The translations under genes and the position numbers were made by a program. Positions 34,842-43,384 of a DNA stretch of 64,000 nt are shown here, one piece after another. This DNA is from G963676655 sp963678305 (lineage in GTDB: Bacteria; Verrucomicrobiota; Lentisphaeria; Victivallales; Victivallaceae), in NCBI GenBank assembly GCA_963678305.2, contig CAXXVV010000003.1:930001-994000 (forward strand), given 5' to 3'. The notes below the pieces were generated by a model, which was not told where the DNA came from, did not search any database, and was given only the letters and a program-made list of their open reading frames with translations. Position 1 is the stretch's first letter. Each line of letters begins with the position of its first letter.

Positions 34842-35681
34842 ATGAAATTTTATTGGAAAATTGCCCTGATTGGGGTTATTTTAAATACTCTGTTTGCCGT
34901 TTTGGCGAATGGAAACCCGAAAGGGACGCTCAAAACACCGGGTGTTTCCGGCTCAGAAATCGGCCTTCGGGCTGTCGTGACATTAAAAGATGCTGATGTC
35001 CGCAGCCAGTTGCATGTTCTGCGTCAGGAGTTGAAAGCTGCCCGGAGTGAAAAGCTGGCGCTGGTGCGGGATCGCGAGATGCTGGACCGGAAATGGCGCA
35101 AGTTGAGCAAAGAGTTGATTGAAATACAAGAGGAGTACCGTAAGCAGAACGCGAAACTGCGAAGGATCCAATTGAGTGCCGCGGCGGCCATGGCAAGTGG
35201 AGATGCGAACGCCGTAGGCAACAGGGAAGCTCAATTGACCTATGATCTTCGTACGCTTTGCGAAAGTGGGCGCAAACTTGCCGAGCGCTCAAATGATCTC
35301 TGCACTCACGTCGATTTGTTACTAAAAAAGATGCCACTTGGAGCCGTCGAGAAAGCGAAGATTCGCCTTCGTATCGATGAGCTCCGTAGTGAATCGCGTA
35401 AGATGAGTACTCTCTCAGGTCTGGAGCAGGACAAGCGCAAGGTGGAAAGATGCAGAATCCTCGCTGTGAACGATCAGCTCCGGGTCGTTGTATTACCAAT
35501 AGGATTGGTACATGGAGTTGCCAATGGACTGATCCTTTATACAGGGAAGAACCATGACTGCAAGCTGCAGGTGATAGCGGTAAGACCGTTTGTCGCGGCG
35601 GCGGAAGTTGTGGAGGGCAGCATTAATGGGCTGTCACCGGGAATGGTGGCGGCATCCAGTAAAGAAAAGTTGAAAAACTAA
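34842..35681 (+). CDS. Exported coiled-coil protein upstream of the ribosomal cluster
   Basis: A 279-residue protein starting at ATG 34842 with a signal peptide (MKFYWKIALIGVILNTLFAV). The frame is open from 34779, but the signal peptide would then be internal. Residues about 45-205 are a long charged coiled coil (VLRQELKAARSEKLALVRDR and similar). The C-terminal part (RILAVNDQLRVVVLPIGLVHGVANG, then LYTGKNHDCKLQVIAVRPF) looks like a small beta domain. I do not recognise a family. It ends 16 bases before rplV and may be cotranscribed with the ribosomal genes, which is unusual. Confidence 0.7.
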   Translation: MKFYWKIALIGVILNTLFAVLANGNPKGTLKTPGVSGSEIGLRAVVTLKDADVRSQLHVLRQELKAARSEKLALVRDREMLDRKWRKLSKELIEIQEEYRKQNAKLRRIQLSAAAAMASGDANAVGNREAQLTYDLRTLCESGRKLAERSNDLCTHVDLLLKKMPLGAVEKAKIRLRIDELRSESRKMSTLSGLEQDKRKVERCRILAVNDQLRVVVLPIGLVHGVANGLILYTGKNHDCKLQVIAVRPFVAAAEVVEGSINGLSPGMVAASSKEKLKN

Positions 35682-35697
35682 CACAAGAGTTTCAGAA

Positions 35698-36030
35698 ATG
35701 GAAGTCAGAGCAATAACAAGAAACGTCCGCATTTCTCCGGAAAAAGCGAGACAAGTAGCTCGTTTGCTTCAGGGCAAATCAGCTGTGGAAGCGCTGGCGA
35801 TGGTCGATTTGATCCCTCGTAAAGCAGCCCGGCTTTTTGGCAAAACCCTGCGTTCAGCGGTGGCCAATGCCGAAAACAATTTTGAACTGAACCGAAATGA
35901 GTTAGTAGTCAGAGAAGCAGTTGTGGGTCCTGGACCGACGATGAAGCGCTGGCGCCCGAAAGCTCGCGGTTCCGCTGGGCGGATACGCAAGCGGACCAGC
36001 CATTTCCGTGTCATTTTGTCAGATGATTAA
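35698..36030 (+). CDS. rplV: Large subunit ribosomal protein L22
   Basis: L22 lines the polypeptide exit tunnel. This 110-residue protein has the usual start (RAITRNVRISPEKARQVA) and the C-terminal hairpin ending (GPTMKRWRPKARGSAGRI and RTSHFRVIL). It is the first ribosomal gene of this cluster; rpsJ, rplC, rplD, rplW, rplB and rpsS, normally upstream, are not here. rpsC follows after 18 bases. Confidence 0.97.
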   Translation: MEVRAITRNVRISPEKARQVARLLQGKSAVEALAMVDLIPRKAARLFGKTLRSAVANAENNFELNRNELVVREAVVGPGPTMKRWRPKARGSAGRIRKRTSHFRVILSDD

Positions 36031-36048
36031 AATAAAAGGGAATGCACT

Positions 36049-36741
36049 GTGGGTCAAAAAGTAAATCCGATCGGTCTGAGAACGACCATCACTAAAAACT
36101 GGGAATCACGTTGGTTCGCCCGGAAGGATTCTTTCGGTGATTGGCTGCATGAGGACTTGAAGATTCGCGATTATATCAAGAAGGAATTCTATTCCACCGC
36201 AATCTCCCGAGTTCAGATTGAACGATTCTCCAGTCGCATCCGTATTACTGTATTTTCCGCACGTCCGGGAATGCTGATCTCGAAGAAATATGGCCGCCTC
36301 GATCAGATGCGCCAGGCTATCTCCAAGATCACCGGTAATAGTGAAGTTTATATCGATATCGCTGAAATACGCAATCCTGATGTCAACGCCCAGCTGGTCG
36401 CCGAGAATATCGGCATGCAGTTGGAACGTCGTATCGGGTTCCGTCGTGCAATGAAAAAAGCTATCCAGGTCGCCATGGAACGTGGTGTTGACGGGATCAA
36501 AATTCATTGTGCCGGCCGCCTTGGTGGTGCGGAACTGGCGCGTTCAGAACAATATAAGGACGGCCGTACTCCGCTGCACACGCTGCGGGCTAATATCGAT
36601 TATGGTTTTGCCGAAGCGAATACAACCGCCGGCATAATCGGAATAAAAGTTTGGATATGTCATAACCAGCCTACTGAGGAGCAGGAATATGCCGTTAATG
36701 CCAAAAAGGGTAAAGCACAGAAAGGTGCAGCGCGGAAGTAA
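36049..36741 (+). CDS. rpsC: Small subunit ribosomal protein S3
   Basis: S3 helps form the mRNA entry channel. The 230-residue protein starts with GTG (GQKVNPIGLRTTITKNWESR), preceded by AAAAGGG. It has the KH domain and the conserved HCAGRLGGAELAR and GIIGIKVWI. The C-terminal tail (EEQEYAVNAKKGKAQKGAARK) is read in a different frame from the start of rplP, which overlaps it by 53 bases. Confidence 0.97.
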   Translation: MGQKVNPIGLRTTITKNWESRWFARKDSFGDWLHEDLKIRDYIKKEFYSTAISRVQIERFSSRIRITVFSARPGMLISKKYGRLDQMRQAISKITGNSEVYIDIAEIRNPDVNAQLVAENIGMQLERRIGFRRAMKKAIQVAMERGVDGIKIHCAGRLGGAELARSEQYKDGRTPLHTLRANIDYGFAEANTTAGIIGIKVWICHNQPTEEQEYAVNAKKGKAQKGAARK

Positions 36742-37096
36742 CACCGGTATCGCCGCCAGAAATAACAAACTGGATTTCGGTGATTTCGGTCTTCAAAGTT
36801 TGTCTCGTGGCTTTGTCACGAACAACCAGATTGAAGCCGCACGTATCGCGATCAATCGCCACCTGAAGCGTCGCGGTAAAGTTTGGATTCGTATGTTTCC
36901 TTATAAACCTATTACCAAGAAGCCTTTGGAAGTGCGTATGGGTAAGGGTAAAGGTAACGTCGAAGGCTGGGTAGCGCCGGTTAAACCGGGCCGGGTACTT
37001 TTCGAAGTAAGCGGTTGTACCGAAGCCGTCGCCCGCGAAGCGCTTTCTCGCGCCGCCAATAAGCTGTCATTGCGCTGCAAGTTTTTGAGCCGCTAA
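36689..37096 (+). CDS. rplP: Large subunit ribosomal protein L16
   Basis: L16 is near the peptidyl transferase centre. The 135-residue protein begins MPLMPKRVKHRKVQRG and contains RIWIRMFP-type and MGKGKGNVEGWVAPVKPG motifs. GAGGAG lies seven bases before ATG 36689, supporting this start even though it lies 53 bases inside rpsC. ATG 36698 is an alternative that would still overlap. Confidence 0.97.
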   Translation: MPLMPKRVKHRKVQRGSNTGIAARNNKLDFGDFGLQSLSRGFVTNNQIEAARIAINRHLKRRGKVWIRMFPYKPITKKPLEVRMGKGKGNVEGWVAPVKPGRVLFEVSGCTEAVAREALSRAANKLSLRCKFLSR

Positions 37097-37125
37097 TGAC
37101 AGGTAATAAGTAAAGGTTACGCAAC

Positions 37126-37323
37126 ATGAAGATAAAAGATATCCGCGAAAGAACTGATGAGGAACTGACCGGGCTGTTGCAGGAGTTGCGCGAAGAGAAG
37201 TTTAAGCTTGTAATCGCCTCCCGTACCGGGCAGTTGGAAAATAGCGCCAGGCTGCGGACTGTACGCCGCGATGTTGCGAAGGTATTGACTGAGCTCAATA
37301 CTCGAGCTGCCGCCGCTAACTAA
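37126..37323 (+). CDS. rpmC: Large subunit ribosomal protein L29
   Basis: A 65-residue helical-hairpin protein (MKIKDIRERTDEELTGLLQE, then KFKLVIASRTGQLEN and RRDVAKVLTELN) that binds near the tunnel exit and contacts trigger factor and SRP. It is in the standard position between rplP and rpsQ. Confidence 0.95.
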   Translation: MKIKDIRERTDEELTGLLQELREEKFKLVIASRTGQLENSARLRTVRRDVAKVLTELNTRAAAAN

Positions 37324-37349
37324 TCTTTCAGGTTAACTAATTCTAAGCA

Positions 37350-37628
37350 ATGGAAATTATCATGAGCGATAATAAAAGAGGAAACCGGAAAGAGCGTGTC
37401 GGCATCGTCGTCAGTGATGTTCAGAACAAGACAATTGTGGTTGAAGTCACCAGGCGTGTAGCCCACAAGCTCTATAAGAAAGTTATTAAACTTAAAAAGA
37501 AATATACTGCGCACGATGAAGCTAATTCAGCCAAGGTCGGCGATACTGTAAGAATCGCTGAAACCCGCCCGCTGAGTAAGAATAAACGCTGGAGACTTGT
37601 TGAAGTCGTCAGCAGTGCTGCGGAATAA
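37350..37628 (+). CDS. rpsQ: Small subunit ribosomal protein S17
   Basis: S17 binds 16S rRNA early in assembly. The OB-fold motifs VGIVVSDVQNKTIVVEV, HKLYKKVIKLKKKYTAHDE and VGDTVRIAETRPLSKNKRW are typical. ATG 37350 and ATG 37362 are both possible starts; neither has a strong Shine-Dalgarno, and the second (MSDNKRG) gives a more usual length. Confidence 0.96.
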   Translation: MEIIMSDNKRGNRKERVGIVVSDVQNKTIVVEVTRRVAHKLYKKVIKLKKKYTAHDEANSAKVGDTVRIAETRPLSKNKRWRLVEVVSSAAE

Positions 37629-37646
37629 GTCTCGGAGGATATTACA

Positions 37647-38012
37647 ATGATCCAGATGCAGACTAGACTGGAAGTGGCCGATAACTCCGGAGCAAAGGAG
37701 ATTAAGGCTATCACTGTACTCGGACAGCGTCGTCGCTTTGCCAGAGTCGGTGATGTAATTACTGCTGCCGTACAGGTAGCACTGCCGGACGGCGCCGTCA
37801 AAAAAGGCGACATCGTCAAGGCCGTGATTGTCCGTACCGCCAGCAAGATTCGTCGTCCTGACGGTTCATATCTGAGCTTTGACCGCAATAGCGCGGTAAT
37901 CATCGATGCTCAGAAAAATCCTGTCGGTACCCGTATTTTCGGACCGGTAGCCCGTGAACTGCGTGAAAAGGATTTTATGAAAATCATTTCACTTGCACCG
38001 GAGGTACTCTGA
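37647..38012 (+). CDS. rplN: Large subunit ribosomal protein L14
   Basis: A 121-residue protein with MIQMQTRLEVADNSGAKE at the start, and RRPDGSYLSFDRNSAVII and GTRIFGPVARELREKDFMKI later. These are nearly invariant in L14, which contacts the small subunit in bridge B8. Its TGA overlaps the rplX ATG by one base. Confidence 0.98.
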   Translation: MIQMQTRLEVADNSGAKEIKAITVLGQRRRFARVGDVITAAVQVALPDGAVKKGDIVKAVIVRTASKIRRPDGSYLSFDRNSAVIIDAQKNPVGTRIFGPVARELREKDFMKIISLAPEVL

Positions 38013-38281
38013 TGCAGAACAAATATCACGTCAAAAAAGGTGACAAAGTCTATGTGAACTCTGGCAAATGGCAGGGTAAACAGGGCGAAATTGTTGCCGT
38101 TTTATCTAAGAAGGACCGTGTCGTTGTCGAACTTGAAGGTTTGAACGACAAGCAGCGCCGTGACATCGGCATGCGTACGGTAAAGCCAAACGCGCAGAAT
38201 CCGAACGGCGGCCTGGTCGCCCGTTCCGTATCCGTGCACGTTTCAAACGTTAACAAGCTCCGGGATGCGAGCGCCGAGTAA
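38012..38281 (+). CDS. rplX: Large subunit ribosomal protein L24
   Basis: An 89-residue KOW-domain protein (HVKKGDKVYVNSGKWQGKQG) that nucleates 50S assembly. It is slightly shorter than E. coli L24 (104 residues). Its start overlaps the rplN stop (TGATG), so translation is coupled. Confidence 0.95.
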   Translation: MQNKYHVKKGDKVYVNSGKWQGKQGEIVAVLSKKDRVVVELEGLNDKQRRDIGMRTVKPNAQNPNGGLVARSVSVHVSNVNKLRDASAE

Positions 38282-38307
38282 CCTCGGGCAAAAATGGAGA
38301 ATCTATT

Positions 38308-38841
38308 ATGCCTGATATGCTGAAAAAGTATAATGAGGAAGTAAGATCGGCGCTGCTCGAAAAGCTCGGTCTGAAAAACGTCATGCAAGTGCCTAAATTC
38401 GAAAAGATCGTCCTCAGCGTTGGAATTGATTCCACCGCGGAACGCGACACTTTCGGAGAGGCCAGAAAACAATTGTCATTTATCACCGGTCAGATGCCAG
38501 TCATCACCAAGGCCCGTAAAAACGTTGCCAACTTCAAATTGCGTGTTGGCATGCAGAACGGTGTCATGGTCACGCTGCGCGGCCACCGGATGTACGATTT
38601 CCTTGACCGCTTCATTCACAACGCGCTGCCGCGTGTTCGTGACTTCCGCGGTGTTCCCAAGAAATTGGACGGAAGAGGCAATTATAATGTTGGTGTCAGC
38701 GATATTTCTGTTTTTACTGAAATTGACCCTGACAAGTTGAAATATCCGCTGGGTTTGAACGTCACTGTCGTCACTTCCGCAACGAATGACGATGACGCCC
38801 GAGAGCTCTTAACCATGATGGAAATCCCGTTCGAGGATTAA
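38308..38841 (+). CDS. rplE: Large subunit ribosomal protein L5
   Basis: L5 binds 5S rRNA. The 177-residue protein shows VPKFEKIVLSVGI, TGQMPVITKARKNVANFKLR, LRGHRMYDFLDRFI, LPRVRDFRGV and GLNVTVVTSA, in normal order and length. AATGGAGAA precedes the start. Confidence 0.98.
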   Translation: MPDMLKKYNEEVRSALLEKLGLKNVMQVPKFEKIVLSVGIDSTAERDTFGEARKQLSFITGQMPVITKARKNVANFKLRVGMQNGVMVTLRGHRMYDFLDRFIHNALPRVRDFRGVPKKLDGRGNYNVGVSDISVFTEIDPDKLKYPLGLNVTVVTSATNDDDARELLTMMEIPFED

Positions 38842-38853
38842 GGAGAATATTCA

Positions 38854-39039
38854 ATGGCCAAGAAGAGTCTTATCGCAAAATCGTCCCGCGGCAGCAAATT
38901 TCCGGTTCGGAATTACAACCGCTGTCAGGCCTGTGGACGCCCGCGCGCATATATCCGTAAATACAAGCTGTGTCGTATCTGCTTCCGTGAACTTGCCTCT
39001 TCCGGCAAGATTCCGGGTGTGGTAAAAGCCAGCTGGTAA
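38854..39039 (+). CDS. rpsN: Small subunit ribosomal protein S14, zinc-binding (type Z)
   Basis: A 61-residue short S14 with two CxxC pairs (CQAC and CRIC) that bind zinc. The ending SSGKIPGVVKASW is typical of type Z proteins; the longer zinc-free form is about 100 residues. It sits between rplE and rpsH as usual. Confidence 0.97.
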   Translation: MAKKSLIAKSSRGSKFPVRNYNRCQACGRPRAYIRKYKLCRICFRELASSGKIPGVVKASW

Positions 39040-39064
39040 GCAATAAGTAAGGAGATTTAAAGCT

Positions 39065-39460
39065 ATGAGCATGCAAGATCCTATTTCAGATATGCTTACT
39101 CGTGTACGTAACGCAGGTGCGGCTAAACTTGAAGTTGCTTCAATGCCGGCTTCTAAAATGAAGATCGCGATTGCCGAAGTCTTTAAGACCGAAGGTTATA
39201 TCGCCGGATATGAAGTTACTGGTGAAGGTGCCAAAAAAACTTTGACTGTTCAGCTCAAGTATTATAAAGGCAAACCGGTTATCGAAGGCCTCAAGCGCAT
39301 CAGCAAACCCTCTTGCCGCATCTACTGCGGCAGCAGCGAAATTCCGAAAGTCCGCAATGGACTCGGTTCGGTGGTTCTCTCTACCGCTTCCGGGATCATC
39401 AGCGGAAAAGCCGCGAAAGCTAATAACGTCGGCGGTGAAGTTCTCTGCTACGTCTGGTAA
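39065..39460 (+). CDS. rpsH: Small subunit ribosomal protein S8
   Basis: A 131-residue 16S-binding protein with MQDPISDMLTRVRNA at the start. It ends with GLGSVVLSTASGIISGKAA and GGEVLCYVW, the diagnostic S8 C-terminus. AAGGAG precedes the start. Confidence 0.98.
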   Translation: MSMQDPISDMLTRVRNAGAAKLEVASMPASKMKIAIAEVFKTEGYIAGYEVTGEGAKKTLTVQLKYYKGKPVIEGLKRISKPSCRIYCGSSEIPKVRNGLGSVVLSTASGIISGKAAKANNVGGEVLCYVW

Positions 39461-39484
39461 ACCAAGAAGGCGAGGAATTCTAAT

Positions 39485-40018
39485 ATGTCTCGTATAGGAA
39501 AAAAACCGATCACTGTTCCGAGCGGCGTTAAAGTTAACATCGCTGACGGGGTTGTGGTTGTAGAAGGTAAAGCCAAGCTCTCAACCAAGATTCCACCTTT
39601 GGTGGCGGTTGAACTTGAAGACAATAATATTGTAGTCAAACGCCTTGATGAAGATCGTTCATCCAGCGCGATGCAGGGCCTGGCCCGCAGTCTGATTAAC
39701 AATATGATCGTTGGTGTTACTGAAGGTTACAAGAAACAGTTGCAGGTTATCGGCGTCGGTTTCCGCGCCCAGGTCAGTGGCAAAACCCTGACTCTGAACC
39801 TCGGTTTCTCGCATCCGGTCGAATTCGCGATACCGGAAGGTATCTCTGTTTCCGTCAACAATAACACCGAAATCATTGTCGAAGGCGCTGACAAACAGGC
39901 TGTTGGTCAAGCTGCCGCGACAATTCGTGCTTTCCGGAAACCTGAACCGTATAAAGGCAAAGGTATCCGCTATGCTGACGAACAAGTCCAGATTAAGGAA
40001 GGCAAGTCTGTTGGTTGA
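39485..40018 (+). CDS. rplF: Large subunit ribosomal protein L6
   Basis: A 177-residue protein with duplicated domains: MSRIGKKPITVPSGVKV, GLARSLINNMIVGVTEGYKK, and the C-terminal KPEPYKGKGIRYADE. It lies near the factor-binding site of the 50S subunit. Confidence 0.98.
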   Translation: MSRIGKKPITVPSGVKVNIADGVVVVEGKAKLSTKIPPLVAVELEDNNIVVKRLDEDRSSSAMQGLARSLINNMIVGVTEGYKKQLQVIGVGFRAQVSGKTLTLNLGFSHPVEFAIPEGISVSVNNNTEIIVEGADKQAVGQAAATIRAFRKPEPYKGKGIRYADEQVQIKEGKSVG

Positions 40019-40037
40019 TAACAGGAGTTGAAATATT

Positions 40038-40403
40038 ATGACTACTTTCAAAACAGTTAAAGAAAAGCGGCGCCGGCGTCAATTGCGTATTCGCAAGACG
40101 ATCAGCGGCACTCCTGATTGCCCGAGAATGTGCGTCAGCGTTACCGCTAACAATATTTACGTACAGTTTATCGACGACGTTAACGGTTTGACCCTGGCTT
40201 CCTGCTCCACTTTGGACAAGCAGTTTAAAGAAGCTGGCGCCAAGACCAATGTCGCCGGAGCTCAAGTACTCGGAAAACTTGCTGCTGAACGTGCCCAGGC
40301 TGCTAACGTTTCCAAGGTTGTTTTCGACCGTGCCGGTCGGACCTACCATGGAAAAGTTAAAGCGATTGCCGAAGCCGCTCGCGAAGTTGGACTTAAGTTT
40401 TAA
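40038..40403 (+). CDS. rplR: Large subunit ribosomal protein L18
   Basis: A 121-residue 5S rRNA-binding protein. The basic N-terminus (VKEKRRRRQLRIRKTISG) and the C-terminal VVFDRAGRTYHGKVKAIAEAAREVGLKF are characteristic. Confidence 0.97.
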   Translation: MTTFKTVKEKRRRRQLRIRKTISGTPDCPRMCVSVTANNIYVQFIDDVNGLTLASCSTLDKQFKEAGAKTNVAGAQVLGKLAAERAQAANVSKVVFDRAGRTYHGKVKAIAEAAREVGLKF

Positions 40404-40413
40404 GAGGTAAATT

Positions 40414-40911
40414 ATGGCCAGAAAATTTGAAGAAACTCAAGAAGTCAGCGAATTTGATGAAGCTGTGATCAGCATCAATCGCTGTAGTAAAGTTGTCAAG
40501 GGCGGTCGTAATTTCAGTTTCGGCGCGCTGGTTGTTGTCGGTGACCGTAAAGGTCGCATCGGCTACGGCTACGGCAAGGCTAATGAAGTCGCGGATTCTA
40601 TCCGTAAAGGCAGTGAAATGGCCCGTCGCAACTTGATGACAGTCCCGCTTAACGGAACAACTCTGCCGCATGCGGTTGAAGCCAAATTCAGCGGCGCTAA
40701 AGTGCTGTTGCGTCCGGCTTGCTCCGGTACCGGTTTGATCGCCGGTGGTGCGGTACGTTCGATTCTCGACCTGGCAGGCGTTCATGACGTTCTTGCCAAG
40801 AGTCTCGGCGCCAGCAATCAGCTGAACGTTGCCAAAGCCACGTTCAGAGCGATTGAAGCTCTCTCTTCCAAGGAAGATGTCATGAGCAAGCGCGGAGTCG
40901 AAAGTCTCTAA
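40414..40911 (+). CDS. rpsE: Small subunit ribosomal protein S5
   Basis: A 165-residue protein involved in decoding fidelity and mRNA unwinding. It shows INRCSKVVKGGRNFSFGALV, GDRKGRIGYGYGKANEV and a C-terminal GVHDVLAKSLGASNQLNVAKA. The next gene is rplO: rpmD (L30), often found in between, is missing. Confidence 0.98.
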   Translation: MARKFEETQEVSEFDEAVISINRCSKVVKGGRNFSFGALVVVGDRKGRIGYGYGKANEVADSIRKGSEMARRNLMTVPLNGTTLPHAVEAKFSGAKVLLRPACSGTGLIAGGAVRSILDLAGVHDVLAKSLGASNQLNVAKATFRAIEALSSKEDVMSKRGVESL

Positions 40912-40941
40912 ACAGTTAACCTATAAATACGGGTAATAATA

Positions 40942-41385
40942 ATGAAACTGCACGAACTTAAAAACACTCCCGGGGCCAGAAAGTCCCGTCAGCGGGTAGG
41001 TCGTGGCGACAGTTCCGGTTGGGGCCGCACTGCGGGTCGCGGCGAAAAAGGTCAGAAATCTCGTACCGGCTCTTCTATCCGTCCTCACTTTGAGGGGGGG
41101 CAGATTCCGCTGTTCAGGCGGTTGCCGAAGCGCGGCTTCAAAAGCCGGAACCGTGTTGAATACAATCTTATCAACCTGAGTACGCTTGCTAAGAATTTCG
41201 CAGCCGGTGACGTTGTTGACGAAGCCGCTCTGAAAGAAAAGCACCTGCTCGGTAAAACTGAACTTGGACTGAAAATCCTCGGCAACGGCGATCTGGACAT
41301 CGCTCTGACCGTCAAAGCCGCGAAATTTTCCGCCACAGCTCAGGAAAAAATTGAAAAAGCCGGAGGAACTTGCGAAGTCGTCTAA
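40942..41385 (+). CDS. rplO: Large subunit ribosomal protein L15
   Basis: A 147-residue late-assembly 50S protein. MKLHELKNTPGARKSRQRVG, GWGRTAGRGEKGQKSRTG and FEGGQIPLFRRLPKRGFKS are near-invariant L15 motifs. It is followed by secY, as in the spc operon. Confidence 0.98.
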   Translation: MKLHELKNTPGARKSRQRVGRGDSSGWGRTAGRGEKGQKSRTGSSIRPHFEGGQIPLFRRLPKRGFKSRNRVEYNLINLSTLAKNFAAGDVVDEAALKEKHLLGKTELGLKILGNGDLDIALTVKAAKFSATAQEKIEKAGGTCEVV

Positions 41386-41426
41386 TGACGACTTTGCCGT
41401 TTCCAACGGCAAGGACAGGTAATATT

Positions 41427-42818
41427 ATGATTAAGGCATTTTTTAATATTCTCAAAATTAAAGAACTGAGAAGTCGTCTGCTGTTTACCGCCGGAATTAT
41501 CATTCTGGTCAGAATGGCGGCGAATATCCCGTGTCCGGGAGTTGATCCGAAAGCTCTGAGCGAATATTTTGGCAGTCTCTCGCAGACCGGCGGTTCAGGC
41601 ATGCTTGGAATGGTCGACTTGTTTACAGGCGGCGCATTGCAGAAATTTGCTATCGCCACCCTCGGGATTATGCCTTATATCACCTCTTCGATCATTATGC
41701 AGTTACTGGTTCCGGTCGTTCCGTCTCTGGAAAAACTTCAACGCGAAGGTGAATCCGGGCGACAGAAGATCAACCAGTATACTCGCTATCTGACCGTGGT
41801 TATCTGTTTCTTCCAGGGAACTATGGCTGCGCTGGCGATGATCAATCCGGGACGTCTGGGAATGACCACCCCGGAATCAGCTCTGGTAATTGAAAATCAG
41901 ATGCTGTTCATTCCAATGACGGTAGTTGTCCTGACATGTACAACAATGGTATTCATGTGGCTCGGTGAACAGGTTACTGAGCGCGGCATCGGCAACGGTG
42001 TTTCGATCATCATTACCATTAACATTATCGCCCGTCTGCCTGCCGCCTGTTTTCAGCTTTATGATATGGCGATCAATCGTACCACGATTGGCGGACAGAC
42101 CTTTAAACCGGTCCATCTGCTGCTGCTGGTGATCGTCTTTATTGCGGTTACTTCAGCAACGATTATGCTGACTCAGGGGGTACGCAGGGTGCCGATTCAC
42201 ATGGTTCGCAAGACCATCGGCAACCAGATGCAGGGCGGTACCACATACATGCCGTTGAAGGTGAACTTTTCCGGGGTTATGCCGATCATTTTCGGCGGTG
42301 CCATTATGATGATCCCCGGTGTTGTTTTGAATTGGCTCGCACAGCGACTGGACTTTCCGTTCCTGTTCAAAGTAGCGGCGGCGATCCGTTACGGATCTCC
42401 CGGATATATGATCTGCTACGGTGCATTAATTATGGCTTTCGCCTATTTCTGGGTAGCCAATATGTTCAATCCGATTCAGATTGCTGACAATCTGAAACGT
42501 GAAAAAGCCTATATTCCGGGTATTCGTCCGGGCCAGCCGACGGCTGATTTCCTTGACAATACCATGACCAGGATCACTTTCAGCGGCGCGATTTTCCTGA
42601 CCGCCCTGGCAATTTTCCCGATGTTCCTGGGTAATGAATTTAAGATTCCGATGATGATCGCGTCATTTTTCGGCGGCACCAGTCTGCTGATTATGGTCGG
42701 GGTCGTGCTCGATACCATGAGCCAGCTTGAATCGCATCTGACGATGCGCAACTATGACGGCTTCATGAAAAAAGGCCGGATTAAAGGCCGCAGAGCAGGC
42801 GGAGTCAGCGGACAGTAA
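41427..42818 (+). CDS. secY: Preprotein translocase subunit SecY
   Basis: SecY is the protein-conducting channel of the inner membrane. The 463-residue protein has ten predicted membrane helices. It contains PYITSSIIMQLL, the cytoplasmic loop motif KLQREGESGRQKINQYTRYL, and QGVRRVPIH. The frame is open from 41370, but ATG 41427 (MIKAFFNILKIKELR) follows AAGGACAGG and gives the normal N-terminus. It ends the ribosomal cluster, with a terminator 23 bases downstream. adk, map, infA and rpsM are not present after it. Confidence 0.98.
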   Translation: MIKAFFNILKIKELRSRLLFTAGIIILVRMAANIPCPGVDPKALSEYFGSLSQTGGSGMLGMVDLFTGGALQKFAIATLGIMPYITSSIIMQLLVPVVPSLEKLQREGESGRQKINQYTRYLTVVICFFQGTMAALAMINPGRLGMTTPESALVIENQMLFIPMTVVVLTCTTMVFMWLGEQVTERGIGNGVSIIITINIIARLPAACFQLYDMAINRTTIGGQTFKPVHLLLLVIVFIAVTSATIMLTQGVRRVPIHMVRKTIGNQMQGGTTYMPLKVNFSGVMPIIFGGAIMMIPGVVLNWLAQRLDFPFLFKVAAAIRYGSPGYMICYGALIMAFAYFWVANMFNPIQIADNLKREKAYIPGIRPGQPTADFLDNTMTRITFSGAIFLTALAIFPMFLGNEFKIPMMIASFFGGTSLLIMVGVVLDTMSQLESHLTMRNYDGFMKKGRIKGRRAGGVSGQ

Positions 42819-42841
42819 ATTCTGTTCCAATATACTGAAAG

Positions 42842-42867
42842 GGTCGCTTATCAAGCGGCCTTTTTTG
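42842..42867 (+). terminator. Rho-independent terminator after secY
   Basis: GGTCGCTT pairs with AAGCGGCC (one wobble) around loop ATC, followed by six T. It ends the rplV-secY transcription unit. Confidence 0.88.
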
Positions 42868-43024
42868 TTTATAAGTATTTGCTGTGGACTGCTAACTTTT
42901 AACTTCAACTATCTCGCTCACGGTGGGGATGTGAATATTTTTTGCAGCCCGAGTACGACTCGGCAAGGTTATACTGCTGCTTTGCAGAATTTTTTAAATG
43001 GACTGACTGATGAGACGGCACCGA

Positions 43025-43256
43025 AAGTCGGCAATGCCGAATTGCCGCGAATTACGCCCTGCGTTCAACGCTTTTGGAAAACTCTGAATCGTTTTCCAAA
43101 ACCATCACTCCGTGCGAACTGAACTGTTTAACACGCAATAAATTGCGTAACTTACTTTCGCCGCAAGCGGCGACCAACGCTCCTGCGTTGGGTCCAGTCC
43201 GGCAACGTGCCGGGGCGGAATAATTTAAAAATTTTTCTTTCTTTTTTACTTTTGTC
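43025..43256 (-). repeat. Multi-hairpin element, copy B (inverted relative to 11763-11994)
   Basis: The reverse complement of these 232 bases equals copy A apart from about nine substitutions that I count by eye. Its 11-pair stem reads TTTTGGAAAAC/GTTTTCCAAAA where copy A has TTTTGAAAAAC/GTTTTTCAAAA, a two-sided compensatory change. It sits in the gene-free stretch between the secY terminator and a GntR-type regulator (42868-43384). The rest of that stretch holds no gene that I can support. Confidence 0.9.
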
Positions 43257-43332
43257 AGTAGCGTCTGATTACTATTTTTATATAAAAAATAGAAAATTAA
43301 TGTCTTGATCTATTGCTTTTTTGTTAATTATA

Positions 43333-43348
43333 GTATATAGTTATATAC
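43333..43348. promoter_or_regulatory. Candidate operator of the GntR/LacI-type regulator
   Basis: GTATATA-GT-TATATAC is a perfect seven-base inverted repeat, 37 bases before the ATG at 43385. It probably serves autoregulation by the adjacent GntR-type protein. Its A/T-rich content means that chance occurrence is possible. Confidence 0.5.
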
Positions 43349-43384
43349 AATAATTAAAATATAAAAAGTTATTTGCTGGTTAAT

